64,000 bases of DNA from Rhodovulum adriaticum (GCF_004345735.1 NZ_SLXL01000002.1:434001-498000); one strand, 5' to 3'. Positions 16,092-25,024 are shown, counted from the stretch's first letter. Numbers and translations: made by a program. The notes: generated from the letters alone by a model not told the origin.

Positions 16092-16981
16092 TCGGCGGGC
16101 TCCGTGATGGGGGTGTTGGTGACCTTGATGGCCATGTCGGGGCACAGCCAGGAACACAGCTGGCAGCCGGTGCACAGGTCCGGCAGCGCCAGTTCGGCCT
16201 TCAGCTGACCGTTCAGGCGCAGACAGCGTTCCGGGCACATCTTGACGCAGATATCGCAGCCCTTGCACCATTCGGCGGTGATCTCGACCACGGTGTCGAC
16301 CTGCGGGTGGTGCACCTCTGAATGCGCCTTGTGCAGGCCGCTGGCGGTCACGTCGATGCGTTTTTCACCGCCCTGCGCCCAGGCGCGCCCCTCGGCGAAA
16401 GCGCGGGCGTTGATCTCGACCGATTTGGGCGGGACGGTGCCGGCGATGATGTCCTGCCAGGCGTCTTCGGGAAACTCCAGCACGGTGGAGAGCGCCCCCA
16501 ACAGCACGGTGTTCGAGGCCTTGGCGTTGCCCAGGTTCGCGGCCATGCCCGTGGCATCCATCACATAGCCCGCGTGGACCTGATCGATGATTTCCTCGGG
16601 CGTCTGCGGCGCATAGGCGGGTTCGGCCCCGCGCTTGCGGTTGCGGCAGGCAAAGGGCGGCACGATCTTCTGGCAATCGGCGATGAAGGTGCCGGTATCG
16701 GGCTTCAGGTGCTTGATCCAGCGCAGGCCCTCGGCCCATTCCAGCGCCACCAGGATATCCACCTCGCCCTCGGGGATGGTGGGGGACCAGACCTTGGGGC
16801 CGAAGCGGACATGGCTGAACACGCCGCCGCCGCGCTTGGCCATGCCGTGGACTTCGCTTTGCTTCACGTCATGCCCATCGGCCTGGCACAGTTGCGCCAG
16901 CACCTTGGACACCATGATCACCCCCTGCCCGCCGACACCGACGATCAGGACGTTTTTCGTTGCATTGGGTTTGTCGGCCAT
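16088..16981 (-). CDS. iorB: IorB-like gamma domain fused to a two-cluster ferredoxin domain
   Basis: The N-terminal 200 residues (NVLIVGVGGQGVIMVSKVLAQ; SEVHGMAKRGGGVFSHVRFG) match the beta subunit of indolepyruvate:ferredoxin oxidoreductase. The C-terminal part adds two 4Fe-4S motifs, CKGCDICVKMCPERC and CTGCQLCSWLC, as in a 2[4Fe-4S] ferredoxin or KorD. Stand-alone IorB is about 200 residues, so this 297-residue protein is a fusion. It could pair with IorA upstream and also pass electrons for KorABC downstream, which is inference. The gene lies three bases after iorA and overlaps korA. Confidence 0.85.
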   Translation of the reverse strand: MADKPNATKNVLIVGVGGQGVIMVSKVLAQLCQADGHDVKQSEVHGMAKRGGGVFSHVRFGPKVWSPTIPEGEVDILVALEWAEGLRWIKHLKPDTGTFIADCQKIVPPFACRNRKRGAEPAYAPQTPEEIIDQVHAGYVMDATGMAANLGNAKASNTVLLGALSTVLEFPEDAWQDIIAGTVPPKSVEINARAFAEGRAWAQGGEKRIDVTASGLHKAHSEVHHPQVDTVVEITAEWCKGCDICVKMCPERCLRLNGQLKAELALPDLCTGCQLCSWLCPDMAIKVTNTPITEPAE

Positions 16982-16984
16982 GGG

Positions 16985-18805
16985 TCAGGCAGGCTCCGCA
17001 ATCGGTTTGATGGCGTGGCTGGTGCACAGTTGGGCACACAGGCTGCACCCGATGCAGGCGTCGGGGTCGATCTGCACCTTGTGGCGGCCTTCGTGCCATT
17101 CCTCGGACCAGGTCAGCGCCGGACAGCCCAGGTTCATGCAGGCCTGACAGGCGATGCAGCTTTCCTGCGCCACCTCCATCGCGGGGCCCTTGATCTTGAC
17201 CGGGTCCAGCACGCAGGGCCGGTCGGAAATCACCACCGACACGCCCTTGTGGGCCACCGCCTCGCGCAATTGCTGCTGCATGGTGGCGATGTCGTAGCTG
17301 TCCACCTTGTGCACATGCTTCACGCCCAGCGATTTCACCAGCTCGAAGAAATCGACCCGCGGTGACGGCTCGCCCCGCAGGGTGCGGCCGGTGCCGGGGT
17401 GATCCTGCCCGCCGGTCATCGCGGTGATGTGGTTGTCCAGAATGAAAACGGTGATATCGGCGTTGTTGTAGACCGCGTCGATCAGCGGCGGGATGCCCGA
17501 ATGCAGGAAAGTGGAATCGCCGATGGTCGCCACGATGGGTTTGGTTTCGGTGCCCGCCTTGGCCATACCCACCGCGTTGGCGATGCTGGACCCCATCGCC
17601 ACGCAGGTATCGATGGATTTCAAGGGTTCCACCACCGCCAGCGTGTAGCAGCCGATATCGCCGGCAACGCGCGCATCCAGCGCGCGCAGCGCCATAAAGC
17701 AGCTTGTATGCGGGCAGCCTGCGCACAGAACCGGCGGGCGGACCATCGGCGCGAATTCGAACGGGGCGGCGTTGCTGCGCGGGTCCATCAGCCCGGCATT
17801 GGCGAACCCGTCATGGACGATCTCGGGCGAAAACTCACCCTCGCGGGGGAAATACGCCTTGCCCTCGGCGGCGATGCCCATGGCCTTCAGCGCGTCCTCG
17901 ATCAGCGGTTCCAGTTCCTCGACGACGATCACGCGGTCGACGCTGGCGGCAAAGTCACGGATCAGCCGGTCGGGCAGCGGCCAAGTCACCCCCAGCTTCA
18001 GCACCGGCGCATCGGGCAGGCATTCCTTGACGTAGGTGTAGGGGATGCCCGAGGTGATGATGCCCACCTTGCCCTGCCCTGGCTCCACCCGGTTGAAGGG
18101 GCTGTCCGACAGCATTTCGGTCAGCCGCCGTTCGCGTTCCAGCACCACGCCGTGCTGGCGCCGCGCATGGGCGGGGATCATCACGTTCTTGGCGGGCAGG
18201 TCGTGAAAGGCCCGGCCGGTCTGATCCTCACGCGCGCCCAGCACAACAGCGCTGCGGGTGTGCGACAGCCGCGTGGTGGAACGAACGAAAACCGGCGTGT
18301 CGTATTTTTCCGACAGGGCAAAGGCCGCGCGGGTGAATTCCAGCGCCTCCTGCCCGTCCGAGGGTTCCAGCACCGGCACCTGCGCGAAACGGGCATAGAT
18401 CCGGCTGTCCTGTTCGTTTTGCGAGGAATGGATGCCCGGATCATCGCAGACCGCGATCACCAGCCCGCCATTCACCCCGATATAGGAAAACGACATCAGC
18501 GCATCGGCCGCCACGTTCATGCCGACATGCTTCATCGCCGTAAAGGCCCGCACACCGGCAAAGCTGGCGCCGATGGCCACATCCATCGCAGTCTTTTCGT
18601 TGGTGGACCACTGGGCGTGGATGTCCTCGGCCGGGTAGCCAGCCACGTTTTCCATGATCTCGGTCGAGGGCGTGCCGGGATAGGCGGCGGCGACCTTGCA
18701 GCCGGCCTCCCACACGCCGCGGGCGATGGCCTCATTGCCGGTCATGGGGCGCGCGGCGCCCGCAGCGGTCGGTTCGGCAGTCTCCTGCCGTTGGGCATGG
18801 CTCAT
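16985..18805 (-). CDS. iorA: Indolepyruvate:ferredoxin oxidoreductase alpha subunit (IorA)
   Basis: The 606-residue protein has the IorA order: pyrimidine domain with AAAYPGTPSTEIMENVAGY near residue 40 and KTAMDVAIGASFAGVRAFTAMKHVG, then a TPP domain with CAGCPHTSCFMAL and GDSTFLHSGIPPLIDAVYNN, then C-terminal Fe-S motifs CIACQACMNLGCPA and CIGCSLCAQLC. IorAB oxidises aryl-pyruvates from tryptophan, phenylalanine and tyrosine to aryl-acetyl-CoA with ferredoxin as acceptor. The second cluster lacks the usual Pro after the last Cys (Thr instead). A TRAP operon precedes it on the same strand, and PaaI and PaaK genes are divergent nearby, supporting an aryl-acid role. Confidence 0.88.
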   Translation of the reverse strand: MSHAQRQETAEPTAAGAARPMTGNEAIARGVWEAGCKVAAAYPGTPSTEIMENVAGYPAEDIHAQWSTNEKTAMDVAIGASFAGVRAFTAMKHVGMNVAADALMSFSYIGVNGGLVIAVCDDPGIHSSQNEQDSRIYARFAQVPVLEPSDGQEALEFTRAAFALSEKYDTPVFVRSTTRLSHTRSAVVLGAREDQTGRAFHDLPAKNVMIPAHARRQHGVVLERERRLTEMLSDSPFNRVEPGQGKVGIITSGIPYTYVKECLPDAPVLKLGVTWPLPDRLIRDFAASVDRVIVVEELEPLIEDALKAMGIAAEGKAYFPREGEFSPEIVHDGFANAGLMDPRSNAAPFEFAPMVRPPVLCAGCPHTSCFMALRALDARVAGDIGCYTLAVVEPLKSIDTCVAMGSSIANAVGMAKAGTETKPIVATIGDSTFLHSGIPPLIDAVYNNADITVFILDNHITAMTGGQDHPGTGRTLRGEPSPRVDFFELVKSLGVKHVHKVDSYDIATMQQQLREAVAHKGVSVVISDRPCVLDPVKIKGPAMEVAQESCIACQACMNLGCPALTWSEEWHEGRHKVQIDPDACIGCSLCAQLCTSHAIKPIAEPA

Positions 18806-18852
18806 GGTTTCTTTCCCGGTTCGCGCGGTTTGCCTAATAAAGTTACGATGGT

Positions 18853-18880
18853 TCTATATTCCCGGCAATTTTACAACAAA
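18853..18880 (-). promoter_or_regulatory. Candidate promoter of the iorA-korC operon
   Basis: Read leftward, TTTGTT at 18880-18875 and TATAGA at 18858-18853 are separated by 16 bases, in an unusually AT-rich stretch of the 94-base gap between the TRAP operon and iorA. It would give a leader of about 40 bases. It may supplement read-through from the TRAP genes. Confidence 0.35.
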
Positions 18881-18899
18881 GCGCGGATTGCCGCATGGG

Positions 18900-20243
18900 T
18901 CACGGCCCCATCTGGCCGGGCAGGAACAGCACCAGCGCCGGGATCGCCACGATCAGCGCCAGGCGGAACAGGTCGGCAATCCAGAAGGGCGTGACCCCGC
19001 GAAAGATCGTGCCGGTGCTGACATCGCTCAGCACGCCGCGCAGGACAAAGACGTTCAGGCCCACAGGCGGGGTAATCAGGCTGATTTCCGTGACCACCAC
19101 CACCACGATGCCGAACCACACCGGATCGTAGCCCAGCGACACCACCAGCGGAAAGAAGATCGGCACCGTCAACAGCAGCATCGACAGGCTTTCGAACACG
19201 CAACCGAGGATGACATAGACCAGCAGGATCATCAGCATGACCGTCAGCGGCGCAACGTCAAAGGCCGTGACAAGACCCAGCAGCGCCTCTGGCAGGCCGG
19301 CCATGTTGACGAAGTTGGAAAAGATCTGCGCACCGATCAGCACGGCGAACAGGCTGGTGGCGGTGACAGCGCTTTCCTTCAGCACCTCGAAGGTGGATTT
19401 CAGCGTCAGCCCGCCGCGCGCCAGCGCGATCAGGAAGGCGCCGGTCGCGCCCATGCCCGCGGCCTCGGTCGGGGAAAAGGTCAGGTTCAGGGGCGGCACG
19501 TCGAACACCCCGTAAAGCCCGCCGATCACCAACACGAACAGCAGCAGCACCGCCCAGATGGACCGCAGGGCGCGCAGACGCTGCGGCCACGGCGTGCGGG
19601 CGGCGGCCGGGCCGGCGGCGGGGTCGCGAAACACCACCCAGCGCACCGCCAGCAGGTAGAACAGGATGCCCAGGGCGCCGGGCACGATGCCCGCGATGAA
19701 CAGCTTGCCGATAGAGGTTTCGGTCAGCAGCCCGTAGATCACCAGAATGACCGAGGGCGGGATCAGGATGCCCAATGTGCCCCCCGCCGCGATAGACGCC
19801 GTGGACAGCCGGTCGGCATAGCCGTAGCGGCGCATCTCGGGCATGGCGACCTTGGACATGGTGGCCGCGGTGGCCAGCGACGACCCGCAAATCGCCGAAA
19901 AGCCCCCGCAGGCCGCCACCGTCGCCATCGCCAGCCCGCCGCGCATATGCCCCAGAAACACATGGGATACGGCGTACAGCTCGCGCGCCAGCCCGCCCTT
20001 GTTCACGAACAGGCCCATCAGGATGAACAGCGGGATCACCGACAGCCCGTAATCCTGCGCGGTGTCGGTGATCTGGCGGCCCACCATCGACATCGCGGCC
20101 TTCAGCCCCCGTTCATCCAGGATCGAGCCGCCCCGCTCATACGCATAGCCAATCGTGCCCACCAACCCCATGGCGAAAACGATGGGCATGCGCATCAGCA
20201 CCAGCGCCAGAACCAGTGCAAAGCCGATCAGGGCAACGGTCAT
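18900..20243 (-). CDS. TRAP transporter large permease subunit (DctM family), system 2
   Basis: The 447-residue membrane protein carries the DctM core: FSAICGSSLATAATMSKVAMPEMRRYGYADRLSTASIAAGGTLGILIPPSVILVIYG at about residues 115-170 and the C-terminal EISLITPPVGLNVFVLRGV. It moves the solute captured by the binding protein encoded at 20808-21833, driven by a sodium gradient. The ATG overlaps the small-permease stop (ATGA). Its location directly upstream of the IOR/KOR genes suggests that the imported acid feeds them. Confidence 0.9.
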   Translation of the reverse strand: MTVALIGFALVLALVLMRMPIVFAMGLVGTIGYAYERGGSILDERGLKAAMSMVGRQITDTAQDYGLSVIPLFILMGLFVNKGGLARELYAVSHVFLGHMRGGLAMATVAACGGFSAICGSSLATAATMSKVAMPEMRRYGYADRLSTASIAAGGTLGILIPPSVILVIYGLLTETSIGKLFIAGIVPGALGILFYLLAVRWVVFRDPAAGPAAARTPWPQRLRALRSIWAVLLLFVLVIGGLYGVFDVPPLNLTFSPTEAAGMGATGAFLIALARGGLTLKSTFEVLKESAVTATSLFAVLIGAQIFSNFVNMAGLPEALLGLVTAFDVAPLTVMLMILLVYVILGCVFESLSMLLLTVPIFFPLVVSLGYDPVWFGIVVVVVTEISLITPPVGLNVFVLRGVLSDVSTGTIFRGVTPFWIADLFRLALIVAIPALVLFLPGQMGP

Positions 20244-20749
20244 GCGGCGATGTCCTCGTCCAGCAGATATGGGGCAACCAGGTGGACCAGGCCCACCGCG
20301 ACCATCACGGCAGCCGTCACCGCGACCGACACGGCGATAAAGGCGGTGACGTAAAAGACAGGGATCGACAGGTATTCCGTCACGTCCCCGTAATCGCGCG
20401 CGCGGCCCGCCAGCACCCAGACCCGCTGCGCGGGCCAGGCCAGCATGACGCCGCAGGCGATGTGAATTGCCGCCTCGCGCAGGCGGTTCAGGTGCCAGCG
20501 GTCGAAGAACCCGTCGAACAGGTCCACCGCGATATGCCCGCCCCGGGCCGAGATCACCGGCAGACAGGAAAACACCATGACCGCCATCAGGATACGGGTC
20601 AGTTCGGTCGCGGCCTCTATCGGGGCGTCGAAGGCCGAGCGCCCGATCACATCGGCAAAGGTCATTCCCATCAGCACGAAAAGCGCAAGGCAGGCCAGCG
20701 CGACAGGCGCCCGGCTGGCAACCTTGGCAACCCGGATCAACGTTTCCAT
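20240..20749 (-). CDS. TRAP transporter small permease subunit (DctQ family), system 2
   Basis: The 169-residue protein shows four hydrophobic helices and the DctQ signature SARGGHIAVDLFDGFFDRW at about residues 66-84. Length is typical for the family. I start at METLIRVAKV (20749), with AAGGACG upstream, rather than at the longer frame from 20785 whose first residues are basic and unlike DctQ. It sits 58 bases after the binding-protein gene and overlaps the large permease gene by four bases. Confidence 0.87.
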   Translation of the reverse strand: METLIRVAKVASRAPVALACLALFVLMGMTFADVIGRSAFDAPIEAATELTRILMAVMVFSCLPVISARGGHIAVDLFDGFFDRWHLNRLREAAIHIACGVMLAWPAQRVWVLAGRARDYGDVTEYLSIPVFYVTAFIAVSVAVTAAVMVAVGLVHLVAPYLLDEDIAA

Positions 20750-20807
20750 CCCGCGTCGTCCTTTCCGGGGGCAGGCCGGTCCCACCGGCCCGCCCGCCGC
20801 ATTCGCG

Positions 20808-21833
20808 TTACTCGAAAGCCGCCATTTCGGCCTTGATCATCTCATAGGCGGCCTGGGCATCGACGCCGGTGGCGGCAACCTCTTCGATCACCTTGGCCCG
20901 CACGCCTGTCGCGACCTCGTCGAAGCGCGCGACATCCTCGGGGCTGGCGTCGATGATGGCGTTGCCGGGGGTTGCCAGCGTCGCCTCGATGGCCTCGGCA
21001 TCGCCCGCTTCCCAGATCGCGCCGATGGCGCGGCTGATGGGCTCGCCGAACACCTCGTCCTCCAGCACCTGTTGAATATCCTCGGGCAGGTCGGCAAAGG
21101 CGTCCTCGTTCATGATAAAGGCGAACGATCCGCGATAGAGGCCCCCGGGCAGCATGTACATGTTCTGCGCCACCTCGGTCAGCTTGAAGCCGACGCGGGA
21201 GTCGATGGGCATCACCACCCCGTCCGCCGCCTTGGAGGCCAGCGTTTCATAGACCTTGGTCGCGGGCACCTTGATACCGATCATGCCCAGTGCCTGACCC
21301 ACATCGGCGGCGACGCCACCGGGGATGCGCACCTTCATGCCCTCGGCCTGGGACAGCTCGGTGACCTGTTCCGCCGACATCAGCTGCGCGCCGCCATGGG
21401 TGTGCAGGGCCACGACCTTGACCCCGCGATGCTCGTTCGCGTCCTTGAGGTATGCGTCATAAGCCCGCCAATAGGCGACCGAGGCCGCCTCGGAGCTGCC
21501 GACATAGCCGGGCAGTTCGATCATCTTGGTGGTGACGAACCGCCCGGCCTGATAGCCATGAAAGATGATCGACAGGTCCGCCGCGCCGTCCATCACCAGG
21601 TCCATCTGCGCGGGCGGCGGGGCCAGGCCCAGTTTCAGTTCGGTGGTCACGCGGCCATCGGTGGCCTCTTCGACCATCTCGGTAAAGGTGGGCCACATGC
21701 GCGCGTTGATGGAATGGGTGGGCGGCGCCCAGCTGGAAATGACCAGCGTGTAATCCGCGGCAAGGGCCGTGCCGGCCGTCAGCGCAAAGGCCGCGCTGGC
21801 CAGCAGCCCCCCGAAGGTGGTGAATTTCGCCAT
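20808..21833 (-). CDS. TRAP transporter solute-binding protein (DctP family), system 2
   Basis: The 341-residue protein has a signal peptide (MAKFTTFGGLLASAAFALTAGTALAAD) and the conserved ligand site segment AEGMKVRIPGGVAADVGQALGMIGIKVPATKVYETLASKAADGVVMPIDS, where the Arg of KVRIPGG is expected to bind the substrate carboxylate. Its sequence differs strongly from system 1, so a different ligand is likely. An aryl-acid or aryl-pyruvate ligand is inferred from the adjoining genes only. A strong Shine-Dalgarno (GGAGGAGAGC) precedes the ATG. It heads the leftward operon. Confidence 0.88.
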   Translation of the reverse strand: MAKFTTFGGLLASAAFALTAGTALAADYTLVISSWAPPTHSINARMWPTFTEMVEEATDGRVTTELKLGLAPPPAQMDLVMDGAADLSIIFHGYQAGRFVTTKMIELPGYVGSSEAASVAYWRAYDAYLKDANEHRGVKVVALHTHGGAQLMSAEQVTELSQAEGMKVRIPGGVAADVGQALGMIGIKVPATKVYETLASKAADGVVMPIDSRVGFKLTEVAQNMYMLPGGLYRGSFAFIMNEDAFADLPEDIQQVLEDEVFGEPISRAIGAIWEAGDAEAIEATLATPGNAIIDASPEDVARFDEVATGVRAKVIEEVAATGVDAQAAYEMIKAEMAAFE

Positions 21834-22156
21834 GCTCTCCTCCCAGATGGAATGGCGTTGATATCAGGGGATCGCGGCGTCAATCGCCCCGCCCCGGGTT
21901 TACGCGTCTTTCGCCCCGCCTCCTCCTGCGGCGCGAAATCCTGCGTGCGGGTCCGCCTCCTTGCGTCATTTGGCCCCTTCGGCCGTCATTGACCCTGACC
22001 GGCCGCTCTCTGCATCATGCGGAAAATGATCGAAAAGCCTGGGGCCATGATCCGAAATTTTCTTGCGCATGAGGACCGCTCGCGGGCCGGGCACGGCGCC
22101 AAAGGTGACCGCCGGAGCGCCCCACGCATAGGCGACCGAGCGCCGCAGGACCTGCC
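21834..22156. other. 323-base divergent control region of the aryl-acid island
   Basis: This gap separates the TRAP system 2 operon from paaI and must hold both promoters. I see no gene in it. It contains an AT-rich patch at about 22019-22070 with the 12-mer GGAAAATGATCG, also seen at 1421, and a loosely paired GAAAAT/ATTTTC dyad. No clear -35/-10 pair or PaaR-type operator is obvious, and no regulator gene is adjacent. Confidence 0.4.
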
Positions 22157-22582
22157 ATGACCCCGCAGGACCGCGCGAACCGATGCGCTGCGGCGATGAC
22201 CCAGGCCGCCGATGCGGTGCGCTGGATGGGCATCGAACTGGTCGAGATCGCACCAGGCGCCGCGACGATGTGCATGACGATTGCGCCCCACCATGCAAAC
22301 GGCCACCGCATCTGCCACGGGGGCGTGATCTTTACGCTGGCCGACACCGCGTTCGCCTATGCCTGCAACAGCCGCAACGTGTCCACCGTCGCGCAGCACG
22401 GCAACATCAGCTTCATCGCGCCCGCCCATGTCGGCGACGTGCTGACCGCCACTGCCGCGGAACGGGCGCTGAGCGGCAAGAACGGCATCTACGACATCCG
22501 CGTCGCGCGCCAGGACGGCACCCTGATCGCGGAAATGCGGGGCCTGTCACGGGCCGTTCGCGGGCAATGGTTCACGGAATGA
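22157..22582 (+). CDS. paaI: PaaI family hotdog thioesterase
   Basis: The 141-residue protein matches PaaI: the NGHRICHGGVIFTLADTAFAYACNSRN block at residues 48-74 contains the Asn, HGG and Asp63 of the hotdog active site, and GKNGIYDIRVARQDGTLIAEMRG closes the fold. PaaI hydrolyses ring-hydroxylated phenylacetyl-CoA thioesters and serves as a CoA-releasing safety valve in phenylacetate metabolism. It starts a rightward pair with paaK (34-base gap), divergent from the transport and IOR/KOR operons. Confidence 0.87.
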   Translation: MTPQDRANRCAAAMTQAADAVRWMGIELVEIAPGAATMCMTIAPHHANGHRICHGGVIFTLADTAFAYACNSRNVSTVAQHGNISFIAPAHVGDVLTATAAERALSGKNGIYDIRVARQDGTLIAEMRGLSRAVRGQWFTE

Positions 22583-22616
22583 AAGGGTCGGCAAACCGGC
22601 CGGGGAGGAGAAAGCC

Positions 22617-23927
22617 ATGAAGGATATGAAGATGGCACGCGAGGGGCTGGAACCGATCGAGACCGCCTCGCGCGACGAGATCACAGCGCTGCAACTGGAT
22701 CGCCTGAAATGGTCCCTGCGCCACGCCTATGACAACGTGCCGATGTATCGTGAGCGGTTCGAGGCCGCCGGTGTGCACCCCGACGACCTGCAATCGCTGG
22801 CCGATCTGGCGAAATTCCCCTTCACCGTGAAGAACGACCTGCGCGACCATTACCCGTTCGGCCTGTTCGCGGTGCCGCGCAACCGGATCGTGCGGCTGCA
22901 TGCCTCCTCGGGCACGACGGGCAAGCCGACGGTGGTGGGCTATACGAAACGCGACATCGACACCTGGGCCGACCTGATGGCGCGGTCCCTGCGCGCGGGC
23001 GGCGTGCGGCCGGGCGACGTGGTGCATGTGGCCTATGGCTATGGGCTGTTCACCGGCGGGCTGGGGGCGCATTACGGCGCCGAACGGCTGGGCGCGACGG
23101 TGGTGCCGGTTTCGGGCGGGATGACCGAACGACAGGTCACCCTGATCCAGGATTTCCAGGCCAGCGCGATCATGGTTACGCCTTCCTACATCCTGAATAT
23201 CCTTGAGGAATACCACCGCCGCGGGCTGGACCCCAAGCAAAGCCCCCTGCAAACCGGCCTGTTCGGGGCCGAGCCCTGGACAAACGCCATGCGCCGCGAG
23301 ATCGAGCAAGCCTTCGACATGCACGCGGTCGACCTGTACGGGCTGTCGGAAATCCTGGGCCCCGGCGTTGCGATGGAATGCGTGGAAACCAAGGACGGCC
23401 TGCACCTGTGGGAGGATCATTTTTACCCCGAGGTGATCGACCCCCAAACCGGCGCGGTCCTGCCCGATGGCGAGGTCGGCGAAATGGTCCTGACCACCCT
23501 GACCAAAGAGGGGCTGCCGATGATCCGCTACCGCACGCGCGACCTGACCCGGCTGATGCCCGGCACCGCGCGGTCGATGCGGCGGATGGAAAAGATCACC
23601 GGGCGGTCCGACGACATGATCATCCTGCGCGGTGTGAACCTCTTCCCCTCGCAGGTCGAGGAACTGGTGGTCGCCACCGGCGGGCTGACAAACCACTACC
23701 AGCTGGAACTGTATCGCGCGGGCCATATGGACGCGATGCGCATCCATGTCGAATGCAGCGCCGATGCGGCTGACGATGCCTCGCGCGCGGCGGCCGCGCG
23801 GATGCTGCACAAGCGGATCAAGGACGTGATCGGCGTTTCCACCGAGGTTGACGTGAAACGCCCGGACAGCATCGCCCGATCCCAGGGCAAGGCGCAGCGG
23901 ATCGTGGACAACCGCCCGAGGGACTGA
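22617..23927 (+). CDS. paaK: Phenylacetate-CoA ligase (PaaK)
   Basis: The 436-residue protein has the PaaK layout: ASSGTTGKPTVVGYT nucleotide loop at about 96-110, then VSGGMTERQ, LYGLSEILGPGVAMEC, the RYRTRDLT motif and the C-terminal GRSDDMIILRGVNLFPSQVEE. It forms phenylacetyl-CoA (or related aryl-acetyl-CoA) from the free acid, CoA and ATP in the cytoplasm. None of the aerobic paaABCDE epoxidase genes is nearby. Together with IorAB it would give two routes to aryl-acetyl-CoA. GGGGAGGAG precedes the ATG. Confidence 0.9.
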   Translation: MKDMKMAREGLEPIETASRDEITALQLDRLKWSLRHAYDNVPMYRERFEAAGVHPDDLQSLADLAKFPFTVKNDLRDHYPFGLFAVPRNRIVRLHASSGTTGKPTVVGYTKRDIDTWADLMARSLRAGGVRPGDVVHVAYGYGLFTGGLGAHYGAERLGATVVPVSGGMTERQVTLIQDFQASAIMVTPSYILNILEEYHRRGLDPKQSPLQTGLFGAEPWTNAMRREIEQAFDMHAVDLYGLSEILGPGVAMECVETKDGLHLWEDHFYPEVIDPQTGAVLPDGEVGEMVLTTLTKEGLPMIRYRTRDLTRLMPGTARSMRRMEKITGRSDDMIILRGVNLFPSQVEELVVATGGLTNHYQLELYRAGHMDAMRIHVECSADAADDASRAAAARMLHKRIKDVIGVSTEVDVKRPDSIARSQGKAQRIVDNRPRD

Positions 23928-24034
23928 GCGCACCCGGCACATGCCAAGGGTTGCGCCAGAAATGCCGCGGGCGCACACTGTCGCGGCAGGGGCGCCCTGG
24001 TCCGGGGCGCCCTCGATACCCTTAGGATCCCGCG

Positions 24035-25024
24035 ATGCCCCGGTTCAAACGCGCGCTGATCGGTCTTGTGCCCCTGGCACTGGTCGGCGCGGCATTGGTC
24101 TACAGCCTTACGCATGACAACGACGCCCTGCCCCCCGGCTTTGCCACCGCGAACGGCCGGATCGAGGCACAGCGCGTCGATGTTGCGACCAAGCATGCCG
24201 GACGTCTGGCCGAAATCCTGGTGGCCGAGGGCGACCTGGTCGCCGAGGCGCAGATGCTGGCCCGGCTGGACGACGCCCAACTGCGCGCGCAGCTGCGCGA
24301 GGCCGAGGCCGGCGTTGCCCTGGCCCGCCAGCAAATGGCCGAAAGCCGCGCCGTCCTGGCGCAGCGTGAAAGCAGCCTGGCCTTTGCCGAAAAAGAGCTG
24401 GCCCGCGCGCTGGAACTGGGCGATCGCGGCTTTTCCCCCGAGGAGGCGACCGATCTGCGCCGGACAGAGCGCGATGCGGCAAGCGCGGCGGTGGACGCCG
24501 CCCGCGCCGGGATTGCCGCCGCCGAGGCCCGTATCGCCGCCGCCAGGGCCACGGTGGACCGGCTGCGCGCCGATCTGGACGACTACGCGCTGACCGCCCC
24601 GCGCGCCGGGCGCGTGCAATACCGCCTGGCCGAACCCGGCGAGGTTCTGGCCGCGGGCGCGCGGGTGGTCACGCTGCTGGACCTGACCGACGTGCAGATG
24701 ACCGTCTACCTGCCTACCGGCGCGGCCGGGCCATTGGCCTATGGCGCCGAGGCGCGGCTGGTGCTGGACGCGGCGCCCGATTATGTGATCCCGGCCGAGG
24801 TCAGCTTTATCGCCGGAGAGGCACAGTTCACCCCGAAATATGTCGAGACCGCCGATGAACGCGAAAGCCTGATGTTCCGGGTCAAGCTGCGGATTCCAGC
24901 GGCGGTGCTGACCGACTACCAACACCTGGTCAAGACGGGCCTGCCCGGTGTCGCCCATATCCGCATCGACCCCGCCGCGGCCTGGCCCGAGCGGCTGGCC
25001 GTCAACCTGCCGGATGTCCGCTGA
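24035..25024 (+). CDS. HlyD/YhiI-type membrane fusion protein of an ABC exporter
   Basis: The 329-residue protein has one N-terminal membrane helix (RALIGLVPLALVGAALVYSL), a biotinyl-lipoyl-like half (VATKHAGRLAEILVAEGDLV), a long alanine- and glutamate-rich coiled coil at about residues 85-180, and the second half (YALTAPRAGRVQYRLAEPGEVL). It anchors in the inner membrane and spans the periplasm as the adaptor for the RbbA/YhhJ ABC exporter encoded next. The downstream gene overlaps its 3' end by 11 bases, so translation is coupled. Confidence 0.85.
   Translation: MPRFKRALIGLVPLALVGAALVYSLTHDNDALPPGFATANGRIEAQRVDVATKHAGRLAEILVAEGDLVAEAQMLARLDDAQLRAQLREAEAGVALARQQMAESRAVLAQRESSLAFAEKELARALELGDRGFSPEEATDLRRTERDAASAAVDAARAGIAAAEARIAAARATVDRLRADLDDYALTAPRAGRVQYRLAEPGEVLAAGARVVTLLDLTDVQMTVYLPTGAAGPLAYGAEARLVLDAAPDYVIPAEVSFIAGEAQFTPKYVETADERESLMFRVKLRIPAAVLTDYQHLVKTGLPGVAHIRIDPAAAWPERLAVNLPDVR

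Noticed and set aside
13568-18805. Ordinary pyruvate:ferredoxin oxidoreductase operon
   Set aside because: The subunit layout is IorA/IorB plus KorABC with separate gamma, not PorABCD or one-chain NifJ.
17399-18994. 531-codon frame opposite iorA
   Set aside because: It mirrors a conserved IorA gene and has shadow-like composition.
23989-24012. Repeated GGGGCGCCC after paaK as a terminator
   Set aside because: The two copies are direct repeats that pair poorly with each other and have no T run; probably compositional.
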